A DNA stretch of 64,000 nt from Culturomica massiliensis (GTDB taxonomy: Bacteria > Bacteroidota > Bacteroidia > Bacteroidales > Marinifilaceae): assembly GCF_900091655.1 (NCBI RefSeq), contig NZ_LT594621.1:2562532-2626531 (forward strand), written 5' to 3'. The translations under genes were made by a program, and so were the position numbers. Of the stretch, positions 16,786-27,200 are shown one piece after another. The notes under the pieces were generated by a model, which saw only the letters and a list, made by a program, of their open reading frames with translations, did no database searches and had not been told where the DNA came from. How positions within the stretch are numbered: the stretch's first letter is position 1; every line of letters begins with the position of its first letter.

Positions 16786-19700
16786 CTATTCTCTCAACAG
16801 CAACACACTCCCCTGAACGGTCTGCTCAACTCCGGAATCATTGTTTTTCCCGGTCCATACATCATCGTCCCCAAAAATGGCCCGGGCTCTCCAGATATAC
16901 ATTCCCTGCGGCATCGTCTCTCCTTTATTGTTCGTACCGTCCCAACCTTCGGAAGGCATTCCGTTTTCCAAAGCCCGGGTTTCCCAAAGCTTATTTCCAT
17001 ACTGATCGTAAATCTCCAGGCAATAAACCCGTAACCCCATACCGATTCCGTTAAAACGATTTACTTTTTCATTCTTGCTGTGCGGGATAAAAGTATTCGG
17101 GAAGAAAAGCCCCTTCATCAGAACTTCATGCTCAAGAGTAATCGAATCACTGCAACCATGATAATTAAAAGCTATCAAAGTGACATCATAAACCCCGTTA
17201 CGGTCGAATTCCAATTCCCAATCACCCATACCGTGCACTTCTTCACCGGAAGGCAAAAGCCAAATGCAATCGGTATATTCTTCCGACAAATTGATATATT
17301 TAACCTTTTCCGGCTTACCCGTTATCACTTCTTTCTTCATTTTAGCCCGGGGCAGGTTATATACCGTTACATGCCGTTTATATTCCGAACGGCACCCCTT
17401 ATCGGTTTCCACATTCGCCGTTACGGTATATTGCTGCACCTCATCCGTCTCATTTTCATAACGATGCTCTCCGACAGAAACCGGTTCTGAACCGTCCCCG
17501 AAATCCCACATAAAAAAATTCACTCCCACAGCCTCTACCGACGGCTTATAATACAGAGGACTACAATGAGCCGTATCTAACGGTAATATGGTAACAATCG
17601 GTTTGTTATAAACATCAACTTCCTTTGTCACAGTAGCCCGGCAAGCCGGTAAGCTGGCTGCAATTCCCGTCACGGCAACATGATAATGTCCATATCCCGC
17701 ATATACATACCGCATACTGTCTTTTGTTCCTGTACTACCGTCTCCGAAATCCCATTGTACCCGTTTCAATTCCTGATCCGAACGGACAACAAAAGTAAAT
17801 GTATCCGCCTCACACAAATGTTCGGAAGTAAGTATGGCCAATTGAGGCAAAGGATGCACCTGAATCCAGTCGCTGATTGTATCGAACCCGCAGCCGTTTT
17901 CGATATACAACTGTACCTGATATTTACCGGCAGCAGCATAGCTGTGACAAACATCCCACAAAGAATCCCGGTCTCCGTCTCCGAAATTCCAATAGGTATT
18001 CTCTACCAACCCTAAAGTATCCGTCGAATTATTTTTAAAACACAACACCTCATCCACACAGGCATACGGCTTAGCAGGTGTAAAATGGGCAGATAAGGAA
18101 CGTGGCTTTACAATCAGGGAATCGGTATGCTCCGACCTCCCGCATTTATTTTCAGCAACAAGAGTGATATGGTATTTTGTAGAAGTTCCTCCTGTTGTAA
18201 ATACATGAACGGCATTAGGGGTATGATCTACCGGCGCTCCGTCCCCGAAATCCCACGTAAACTTACACTGGTTACCTGTTGTCGTATTCTGTAACTCCAG
18301 CGTTACCGGAGAACATTCCCATTTGTGCATCAATTCAAAACCGGCAATGGGATAGGAATTCACCGTAAGCAACGTATCGTAAGTTCTCACGCCACACTTA
18401 TTCTTCACCGTAAAAGTAGCTATATAACTGGTGTCCCAAAGTCCCTCCTGATAAAATTTCGGCCGGATAGGCATTAAACTGTCCGTTATCGTTCCGTCTC
18501 CATAATCCCAAGCAAAAGAAAGATGATTATGGTCGTCCGGATAACGGGACGGATCGACAGAAAACATCGCTTCAAAAGGAGCACACCCATTGATACGATC
18601 CACATCGAAATAAGCGTCTGGCGGTAAATTGACGACTTCTATCCGGACTGGTGCCGACCGATCGATACACCCATGCGAGGATGTCGTCACATTACGGACA
18701 TCGTAATAACCGTATCCGTCATACACATGTACGGTATCTCCTCCGGAAACAACAACCGGTGCAGCATCCCCGAAATCCCACTCAAAACGATTTCCTTCCG
18801 GCTGGTCCGGCATAAACAATGCTTCGGCATAACGACAATGCTGCGCTTCGGTCCGGAAGGTCGTTACCGGCAAAGGATGCACCGTAAGTGTTACCGAGTC
18901 AAAATTCGTACACCCATTTCCATCGGTATAATAATAATATACGGCAAAATCACCAGCCGTCGATGGCGTATATTTATCTCCGGGCAATACCTCTCCGGCA
19001 CTCTCCCAATGCCCGGCAACCGGAGTTCCCGTCAACGGCAAAGGAGCGTGATTCAAACACATTTCCGGATCCGTCCCCGCATCTACACGCGGCAGAGGAT
19101 GAATATGAACCGTTAAGGTATCTTTAGCCAAACAGGTTCCGTTCGGTAAATTATAAACGACCTGTATATCCCCTTCATAGTAAGCGTCGAAATGAGGATT
19201 GAAATAATATTTCCCGTCTTTTTGCAACACCTCCCCCTCTTCTGACACCCAGCTTCCCCAATCCGGCTGTGCTTTTAAAAGAAAAGGATCGGTCAATACA
19301 CATACTGCCGTATCCCTCAATGCCTGTATCGGGACAAACTCATCCACGACAACAGAAAAATTTCCTTCACCGGGTTGAGCACAACGGTTCCAGTATTTTA
19401 CATTCACCTGAAACTCTCCGGCATGAAATACAACATCCGGATACAAAGCCGTTTTATCAAAATAATCGTAAACGGCTGCCGATGTTATTGTCCATTCAGC
19501 CTTATGAATCCGATCATTATTTCCTTCTACGAGAATCCGATCCCGGGCTGAAAAAGCAAAAGGCTCACATACCCCGGCTATATCGGCAACAGTCACCTCC
19601 GGTACGGCAAAAGCCCGGACACGGAACGTCGTATCGTCCGTACCACAAAGATTCTGCACTGCCAACGTTACATTATAATACCCTTGTTCCGAAAACGTCA

Positions 19701-22700
19701 AATGCGGAGAACGCGCCGTATCCTGCCCTTCTCCGGAAATCTCCCACCCTCCTCCTGAAACCGTCTCAGGTAAAACATGCCATTTATAAACCAACGAATC
19801 ACCTTCCGACCGGTTATCCAACACCAGGTTTGCAGGAATACAAACCGTCGAATCCAATACAAAAGCTGCTTTCAGGCTATTATTCAACACATTGACCCTG
19901 GCATCGAAAGTTTGTACCCCTCCCGTTCCACATTGGGAATAAACTTCCAATGTAATCGTATAACGATCGTTCTTCGTAAAACTGATCTGCGGGTATTGGG
20001 AATCTCTTCCGTAACCGTCGACAAATTCATACCCATCCCCGGGATTTACAGACCAATAATAGGTGACATCACAATTTTTCAAATCCCGGTATTCCACGTA
20101 CCGCCCCATATCGATTGCCGCAGAAGACGCACATATCGGAGCCATTTGTTCCGTCAACACAACATCCGGAATACCTCTTACCTTGACCGGAAATTTCCGT
20201 TCTTTCCGGTTACAGGTACCCTCCATAACCAACGTCAGCACATAATCCCCGTACCGGGAAAACTGAAATACCGGAGCCATTGTCATCGCATCCGTTCCCT
20301 CTGCAAACAACCACCCGCCCTCCGGACCTTCAACCTGCCAATGACAAACCAATCCTACCCCCTCACTTCTGTTCCGGAAACGCACCGTCTCCCCCTCACA
20401 AATATCCGTCGCCCCCAAAGGCCGGACATCCACAAGTATCGTTGTATCGAAAACTGTATATAGTTTTAACGCCGTAAGATATTCTTCCCGGCAACCGGCA
20501 GTTTCTAAAGTCGCTCTTACCTGATAATCTCCTTTTTTCCGGAAATCGACAACCGGATACAAAGAATTGGCACCCGTCCCTTCTGAATAACCAAAACCAT
20601 CAGTCGGAGTTCCGCTGCTGGCAGGTACAATTTCCCAGGTCACTTTCGGTGTATTATTATACCACTCATAACTCACATAATCCTCCAATCGCACTGTTCC
20701 CGGACATATTCCACCGGTATCCCTCAAATGCACCTCCGGATCTTTCTTCACCGTCACCGTCATCGTAGAATCCAACGTGCCGCAATATCCGCTGGCCTCT
20801 CCCCGTACCCAATAAGTTCCCCAGGTATTGAACAAAACTTTGGCGACCGATTTTTGATTTCCGTAATCCTCAAAAGCATAATCGGCCTGCGGGGCATCGG
20901 ACCAAACGGTCCAATTATAAACAATCGGATCGTCTTCGGCTGCTGCCGCCGTCATCGAAAAAGACAACCGTCCGGCTTCACATACGGCCGTATCATCGGC
21001 ACTTACCTTCAGCGTCATTGCCGAATTCCTGACCTTCACCTTCCGGGTCAATTGTTGCGTAACTCCCTCCGTCGAACAGGAAACCGGGTTCAGTTTTACC
21101 GTAAATTCATACGTCCCGGGGGTTTTAAAACGAATTACCGGATAGGTGGAATGTTCATCTGTTCCGTTCAAAAATTCAAGTCCGGCTGTAGGAGTAATCG
21201 TCCATTCTGCCTCCTCTGGATTATTCCAGAACTGATAAATAATGCAATCGTGAAAATCAATCACATCTTCCGGACATACGGCAGCCTGAGGCTCAAAATG
21301 AGCAATATTCGGCTCTTTATGTACATGCACCGTAAAAGAAGAATCCTTTTCCGTGCAATGTGTCTTCAAATTCAGGCGGACCACGTAATCCCCGTATTTA
21401 TCAAACTGAATCAAAGGGGTCCGGTCCGAAGCAACTGTTCCTCCGGCAAAACTCGTATTGGCCGAAGGTGCCACTGTCCATTTATGGTCGATATTCTCCC
21501 CTTCGGAATTACTCGTAAATAAAACTGTTCCGGCTTCACAAATATCCAGATTACCGGTTGTAACCTTCATCAACAAATCCGGATCATATACTTTCACCCG
21601 CCCCGACTTTTCCAATACAGTCCCTCCGCAACCAACTGACGTCAATTGCACTTTCAGGGTATAATCTCCCGGCAGCGTAAAATCTATTTGCGGAAATTCC
21701 GAATTTTTTCCGGTTCCCCCGGCATAAGTATATCCTGTCTCACCGCTGCCATCACGGGTAATCGTCCATACAGGCTTCACCTCGTTCCCATTCCAGGAAA
21801 AACGAACGTAATCCGATAGATTCAAACGGGGAGGACAAATCGTTGCAGGTAAATCAAATTTTAAAATACCGGGATCTTCCCTGACAATAATAGTCGTATC
21901 CATGACAGACTCGGAGCAATCATTGGTTACGGTAAGTGATACCCGGTAACGGCCATAATGATCGAATCTGATCTGCGGATCCGTAACCGTAAAATTTCCA
22001 TTTACAATCGTCGGAGGCGTTCCTCCATCCTCGGGAAATATCTGCCAACGAAAAGGACGAAGTTCGTCACCCGTACTCAAATTCTTAAATTCCAATGTCT
22101 CACCGCTGCACAACGTATCGTCCGCAATTTTAAACAAAGCTTTTACCCGGTCGATCAAAACCACTTCTTCCGTCGCCGTATCGTTGGCACAGGAATAATT
22201 GTTCGTTGCTATTAATTTTATCGGATAATTTCCGGCTTCCTCAAAAGTAATCTCCGGCTCAAAAGCATTCGATTCCTTCCCGTCACCATAATACCACTCC
22301 CAAAATATATTTCCCCCGCTACAATCGGAATTTCCCCCGCCGGTCGTCAGGTTCCGCAACCTTACCTTTTCATAAGTACAATTTTTTTTCTTATCGAATG
22401 TAAATTTTGCATCCAAAGGAGTTACGACATGCTCACTGATAATCTTGAAATCAGAATAATTACATTCATTTCTAACCGTCAACTTCACTTCAAACTGTTC
22501 ATGAGACGAACCCATATGTTCCCGGTCGCAATACGAATGGTCATACCGATGTACAAACCGCTGATTCTGATTCTTCAACTGATCGTTTGTCAACACTTCC
22601 GGCTCCGTCCCGTCGTCGTAATTCATGGTGTAGGTCGTTCCGGGCGTATTTTTATCAGCCACCTCCACTAAATAAATGACATCACTTCCGATACATTGTG

Positions 22701-23124
22701 CATTTTCATCCACTTTACGCAAATCGATAACAGGACGTCCCAAAGCCCTTACCTTATACTCTTTTGTCACTTTCGTTCCGGTAGATATCGCAATCGCTGA
22801 AAATTTTAAAATATATTCTTTACTTTCAGTATAAGTCAATAACAAAGGAAAGCTGGACATCGACAAATTCGACTTTACTGTCCCGTTTCCGAAATCCACC
22901 TCATAAGTACCGTCCTGAAAAATTCCGGCGGGCGTCTCATTGGTAACCGTCGTACGAAATTGCTTTCCCTCATCGTTACAAATCAAAAAATCATTTTCTT
23001 CGTGCAAAACCAACTTATCTTCCAAGCCGGCACCCTGTGCATATCCTTGGGTCACATCCCCGACCAACCACAGCACAAGCCAGCAAACACAAAAAACGCC
23101 ATATAATAATTTACGTCCGATCAT
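16786..23124 (-). CDS. Giant PKD-repeat surface protein, type B T9SS C-terminal domain (paralogue 1)
   Basis: This is a 2,112-residue exported protein with a signal peptide ending near residue 30 (TQGYAQG). Nearly the whole length is Ig-like/PKD modules: WDFGDG-type motifs recur (FTWDFGDGAP, VQWDFGDGST, FMWDFGDGSE), as do composite modules with CPG...YxWYNNTPxxxW. The last about 90 residues are the gliding-motility-associated CHU_C-type domain (FFPNTFIPHS, GIGMGLRVYCLEIYDQYGN, EGWDGTNNKGE, GMYIWRA), which directs export through the type IX system and is usually served by a PorP/SprF partner. It lies 27 bp downstream of such a partner and is the last gene of the operon. A structural or adhesive surface role is likely; the ligand is unknown. 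Paralogous to the gene at 24296-30664. Confidence 0.9.
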   Translation of the reverse strand: MIGRKLLYGVFCVCWLVLWLVGDVTQGYAQGAGLEDKLVLHEENDFLICNDEGKQFRTTVTNETPAGIFQDGTYEVDFGNGTVKSNLSMSSFPLLLTYTESKEYILKFSAIAISTGTKVTKEYKVRALGRPVIDLRKVDENAQCIGSDVIYLVEVADKNTPGTTYTMNYDDGTEPEVLTNDQLKNQNQRFVHRYDHSYCDREHMGSSHEQFEVKLTVRNECNYSDFKIISEHVVTPLDAKFTFDKKKNCTYEKVRLRNLTTGGGNSDCSGGNIFWEWYYGDGKESNAFEPEITFEEAGNYPIKLIATNNYSCANDTATEEVVLIDRVKALFKIADDTLCSGETLEFKNLSTGDELRPFRWQIFPEDGGTPPTIVNGNFTVTDPQIRFDHYGRYRVSLTVTNDCSESVMDTTIIVREDPGILKFDLPATICPPRLNLSDYVRFSWNGNEVKPVWTITRDGSGETGYTYAGGTGKNSEFPQIDFTLPGDYTLKVQLTSVGCGGTVLEKSGRVKVYDPDLLMKVTTGNLDICEAGTVLFTSNSEGENIDHKWTVAPSANTSFAGGTVASDRTPLIQFDKYGDYVVRLNLKTHCTEKDSSFTVHVHKEPNIAHFEPQAAVCPEDVIDFHDCIIYQFWNNPEEAEWTITPTAGLEFLNGTDEHSTYPVIRFKTPGTYEFTVKLNPVSCSTEGVTQQLTRKVKVRNSAMTLKVSADDTAVCEAGRLSFSMTAAAAEDDPIVYNWTVWSDAPQADYAFEDYGNQKSVAKVLFNTWGTYWVRGEASGYCGTLDSTMTVTVKKDPEVHLRDTGGICPGTVRLEDYVSYEWYNNTPKVTWEIVPASSGTPTDGFGYSEGTGANSLYPVVDFRKKGDYQVRATLETAGCREEYLTALKLYTVFDTTILVDVRPLGATDICEGETVRFRNRSEGVGLVCHWQVEGPEGGWLFAEGTDAMTMAPVFQFSRYGDYVLTLVMEGTCNRKERKFPVKVRGIPDVVLTEQMAPICASSAAIDMGRYVEYRDLKNCDVTYYWSVNPGDGYEFVDGYGRDSQYPQISFTKNDRYTITLEVYSQCGTGGVQTFDARVNVLNNSLKAAFVLDSTVCIPANLVLDNRSEGDSLVYKWHVLPETVSGGGWEISGEGQDTARSPHLTFSEQGYYNVTLAVQNLCGTDDTTFRVRAFAVPEVTVADIAGVCEPFAFSARDRILVEGNNDRIHKAEWTITSAAVYDYFDKTALYPDVVFHAGEFQVNVKYWNRCAQPGEGNFSVVVDEFVPIQALRDTAVCVLTDPFLLKAQPDWGSWVSEEGEVLQKDGKYYFNPHFDAYYEGDIQVVYNLPNGTCLAKDTLTVHIHPLPRVDAGTDPEMCLNHAPLPLTGTPVAGHWESAGEVLPGDKYTPSTAGDFAVYYYYTDGNGCTNFDSVTLTVHPLPVTTFRTEAQHCRYAEALFMPDQPEGNRFEWDFGDAAPVVVSGGDTVHVYDGYGYYDVRNVTTSSHGCIDRSAPVRIEVVNLPPDAYFDVDRINGCAPFEAMFSVDPSRYPDDHNHLSFAWDYGDGTITDSLMPIRPKFYQEGLWDTSYIATFTVKNKCGVRTYDTLLTVNSYPIAGFELMHKWECSPVTLELQNTTTGNQCKFTWDFGDGAPVDHTPNAVHVFTTGGTSTKYHITLVAENKCGRSEHTDSLIVKPRSLSAHFTPAKPYACVDEVLCFKNNSTDTLGLVENTYWNFGDGDRDSLWDVCHSYAAAGKYQVQLYIENGCGFDTISDWIQVHPLPQLAILTSEHLCEADTFTFVVRSDQELKRVQWDFGDGSTGTKDSMRYVYAGYGHYHVAVTGIAASLPACRATVTKEVDVYNKPIVTILPLDTAHCSPLYYKPSVEAVGVNFFMWDFGDGSEPVSVGEHRYENETDEVQQYTVTANVETDKGCRSEYKRHVTVYNLPRAKMKKEVITGKPEKVKYINLSEEYTDCIWLLPSGEEVHGMGDWELEFDRNGVYDVTLIAFNYHGCSDSITLEHEVLMKGLFFPNTFIPHSKNEKVNRFNGIGMGLRVYCLEIYDQYGNKLWETRALENGMPSEGWDGTNNKGETMPQGMYIWRARAIFGDDDVWTGKNNDSGVEQTVQGSVLLLRE

Positions 23125-23151
23125 ACTCCTTCGTTTTTAACCTGCTAACTA

Positions 23152-24273
23152 TTAAAACCGATAAGACTTTCCGGCATTCCGTCTCGCCTTGGGACGCCGG
23201 AAATTATCCGGCGAATTGTCGAAACGACCGATACAACGGGAAGGTGTGTATTTAAAATACCAATGCAATGACAATGAATGACTGGTATTTTTATACATCG
23301 TTCCCTGGTGAGTAGGTACCTCAAATGTATATCCGATTTTCCAGCCCTGATCCTCATTCTTCCGAAGGTTCAATCCCAAATTCAACAAAAACGTCCCGAT
23401 ATTCATCCCCTCATACTGATCGCTACGCAACCCGAGGCCTATCATTCCGAACCGCTCCTCCTCCCAATAAACTCCGAATTGTATGTTCTTCATAACCGAT
23501 TGCATATCCACCATCAAATAAGGAGCAAGCACTGTATTGATTCCATTACCCAAAGGCAAGGGATGAGAATAAGCCAGATAAGCCGAATAACGACGGTTTA
23601 ATAAATTCTCTTCCGAAGAAACCGAACCGTGCTCCGATAAAAATGATTGTGTCGATTCAATGATGTGATACACAGATAAACCATATTCCAAACTTGCAAG
23701 TCCCCGGAATCCGATATAAAAATCGGTCCGCCCGTATATACCGGCAGCCACATCAAACATGGTAATATTATCGGCATAAAAAGCCATCAGCTCCGGTGAT
23801 AACGCCAGAATTTGCCCGTAATAAGGATCGAATTGATCTCCTAATTTGATCCGTGAAGGATCGAGACTTTTCAAATAAAGAGCCGGTTGTATACCCACTT
23901 GCAGAACAGTAGAACGGGCAATCTTTACCCGTCCGGAAATAGCTGCTGCGATGGTATTGGTAACATACATCAACGAATTTTCCTGATCCCGTTGGTAAAA
24001 CAGAGAAACACCCCCCAAACCGAACGTCTTTTTTTCCTGAAACGGATAATCCGCGGATACGAAATAACTCCGGAAATCCAAAGGTTTACTCCAATAAGCA
24101 CGCCTTATACCGACATTTACACTTGCCAACCCGTCGAAACCGCTATAGCCCGGATTATTGAAAGACTTCCACATAAAAGGATGCGGCAACTTCGTATCCT
24201 GCGCCCCGGCCGAATGCCAGCCAATCGTCCACCCCAGCAAAAGCAACGTCGCATAGTTAACTACCTTTCCCAT
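23152..24273 (-). CDS. PorP/SprF-family outer membrane protein
   Basis: This 373-residue protein has a signal peptide ending near AGAQD and a beta-barrel-like alternation of aromatic and polar residues. The HPFMWKSFNNPGYSG region near residue 35 and the NVGIRRAYW segment match the N-terminal family signature. PorP/SprF proteins are each dedicated to a type B cargo: they help secretion and hold the cargo at the surface. This one sits between two giant type B cargo genes with spacers of 22 and 27 bp, so a single PorP may serve both, which is inference. The C terminus is basic (RRPKARRNAGKSYRF) rather than a classic barrel end, a small oddity. Confidence 0.87.
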   Translation of the reverse strand: MGKVVNYATLLLLGWTIGWHSAGAQDTKLPHPFMWKSFNNPGYSGFDGLASVNVGIRRAYWSKPLDFRSYFVSADYPFQEKKTFGLGGVSLFYQRDQENSLMYVTNTIAAAISGRVKIARSTVLQVGIQPALYLKSLDPSRIKLGDQFDPYYGQILALSPELMAFYADNITMFDVAAGIYGRTDFYIGFRGLASLEYGLSVYHIIESTQSFLSEHGSVSSEENLLNRRYSAYLAYSHPLPLGNGINTVLAPYLMVDMQSVMKNIQFGVYWEEERFGMIGLGLRSDQYEGMNIGTFLLNLGLNLRKNEDQGWKIGYTFEVPTHQGTMYKNTSHSLSLHWYFKYTPSRCIGRFDNSPDNFRRPKARRNAGKSYRF

Positions 24274-24295
24274 ATCTCTCTATCTTTAATTTTCA

Positions 24296-27200
24296 TTATT
24301 TTCTTAACAACAATACAGTTCCCTGAGTTGATTGTTTAGCCCCCGACGGATTATTATCCCCGGTCCAAAGATCCTCACTGTAAAAAATAGCCTTTGCCCG
24401 CCACATATATACGCCCTGTGGCAACAACTTCCCATTTTTATCACGGCCATCCCAACCTTCAGAAGGCTCACCGTCTTCCAATGCCGTCGTCTCCCATATT
24501 TTATTCCCATATAAATCGAATATTTCCAAATGATATTCTTTGAGTCCCATTCCGATACCCCGGAAATTATTGACCTTCGGATTCGAATTATGCGGAATAA
24601 ATGTATTTGGAAAATACAAGCCTCCCATATAAGCGATATGGTCTGTATAGACCGAATCCCGGCAACCGTACTCATTTATACCGACCATTGACAACGGATA
24701 AGTCCCTTTTTCATTGAATACGACTTCCTGATCTTCCGGAGAATAAACCACCCGGCCATCCGGCAGGTACCAAATAAATTCCGTATAATCTTTCGATAAA
24801 TTGATAAACATCACTTTCTCCGGCCGCCCATAAGCAATATCTTTATCAAATGCGACACGGGGACCGTTAAACACTTTTATACGACCGGAATGCTCTTCCT
24901 TACATCCCCTGTTATTTTCCACATAAGCCGTAATTGCATATTCCAATATAAAATTAGTGTCATTCTCATACAAATGCTCCATATCTGAGGTCAAACCCGT
25001 ATCGTCCCCGTAATCCCAGCGGAAATAATCATAACCAGTAGCTACAACTCTCGGCCGATAAAGGAAGGGCGGGCAGGCAACCGTATCCAACGGCTCAATC
25101 TGTACCCGCGGCTTCGGCCACACCTCTACCTGCTTCGTTGCCACTCCCGGGCAAGAAGGTATCTGATTACTTTCTCCACGCACATTTATCTCATAAATTC
25201 CAGGCTCCGTAAAAGCATGGAACACTTGCCATATTCCCCGGTCCGTCTTTCCGTCCCCAAAATTCCAGGTAATATTTTTCAATGCCTCACTCGATACCAA
25301 ACGCAAATCCAACTCACTGTCTTCACACAAGGCATTTTCTCCCTCGATTTGAAGAACCGGTATGGTATGCACAACGACGGAATCCACGTATTGCCTGCTG
25401 GCACACCCATTGTCGACCTCGAGCTTTATCTTGTATACACCAGCATTCAGATAACGGTGACACGTATCCCATACGGCAGCGATCTCCCCGTCCCCGAAAT
25501 CCCAGAAATAATTCAACGCAGCCGTCGGATCTTTATCCACCGAATAATTTTCAAAACATACCGTATCCCCGGCACATAAATATTTTTTGTCTTTTATAAA
25601 ACGGGCCAGGATCGTATTAGGCTTAACTTTAATATAACGAGTTGCACGGCTGCCATCAGGCGTACAACGATTAACAGCCGTTAAGCCGATCTCGAATACC
25701 GACATGGTTGTACCCGTACGGAAAATATGAACCGGATCCTCCTCCTGCGACGTCTCTCCATCCCCGAAATCCCAAACATAAGTATTCCCGGACCCCGTAC
25801 TCCGATTTATAAACGTCACCTCCAAAGGTGTACACCCCTCATCTTCGGGATTTGAAACAAAGTCAGCTACAGCCGGGGAATAAACAGCAATATCCTTTAT
25901 CGTCGCTTCCGTACCACATACATTATAAACCTTAAACGTCACCTGATAAGTCGTATCGAAAAGCCGGGGTTCGAAAGTCTGGACTCCGGGCTGTAAATCA
26001 GTCGTAACATTTCCGTTTCCAAAACTCCATAAATATTGCAAATCATAATAATCCCCCGCAAAATGTGCCGGGTCGACCCGGAAAGCGACCTCCAAAGGTC
26101 CGCAACCGTTCACTTTATCTGTTTCAAAAAGAGCTGTTGGCGGAGGATTCAAGACCTTTACCACCTGGGGTGTTCCCTCCACGACACAATTATATACAGA
26201 AGTTACGATCAAAGTAACCGGATATTCGCCGATTGCCGGATAGCGATAAGAAGCCGGAGCATCTATTGTTTCCTGTGTATCCCCATTTCCGAAATCCCAG
26301 TTAAAACGATGTCCTTTACCCAATTCGACAGGGACATACAAGGAGTCTACCGCCCGGCATTGCCGGGTTGATACATTGAAAACCGCATCCGGCAATTCAT
26401 GTACCGTTACGAACACCGTATCCAGATTATCACATCCGGTCAAAGGATCTGTATAACGGTACTCCAACCGGGATACGCCTTCTCCTGCAATTTCCGGATC
26501 AAACAAACTCCCGTTTTTCACACCGTTCCCGAACCAATTAGGTAATCCCGCAGGTTCTATACCGATCAGATTCTGTTCCCCGGAATTCAGACAATAATCC
26601 AAATCCCCACCGGCATCAACGACAGGTAGTTTTCGTATTTTTATCCGGATACTATCCTTATCGATACAAGTTCCGTTTCCGTACTCATACACCGTCCAAA
26701 CGACCGATTCCTCATTCCGGTTCGGATCAAAATAAAACTGTTTTCCGGGTTTCTCTATCAACATGCCGGCTTCGCGGGTAGTCCATTCTCCTCCTTCCGG
26801 AGTGGCCTGCAACAAAATCGGTTCACTCATAGCACATAAAGGATCCGGCTGAGTCAAAACGACCTTCTCAAACTTATCGACCTCCAAAGTATAGGCGATT
26901 CTGGCTGTATCCTTACAATGATTGGCAAACTCTCCGACAATACGATACGTCTTTCCTCCCGCAAACGTCATATCCGGCTTACGCGTAGAAGCATCCGTAC
27001 CGTTTTCCCAATTTACACCCGCCGGTGTAATTTTCCACCGGATATAATTCAACTCGTCGTTATTCTCCCGGATTTCTCCGACATGTTCTGTCCCGATAAA
27101 TATATAATCCCGCTCACATTGCCGTCCTAAATCCTCTGCTCCCAACCGCTCGACTTCCGGCTTTGAAAAAGCCCGGAAATCATACACAACCGGCTGTTCC

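Noticed and set aside
19777..21522. Long plus-strand frames (up to 264 codons) inside the giant PKD gene
   Set aside because: They lie antisense to a clearly coding gene with domain matches, have Arg/His/Ile-rich composition and no recognisable domain. They are a by-product of codon use on the other strand.
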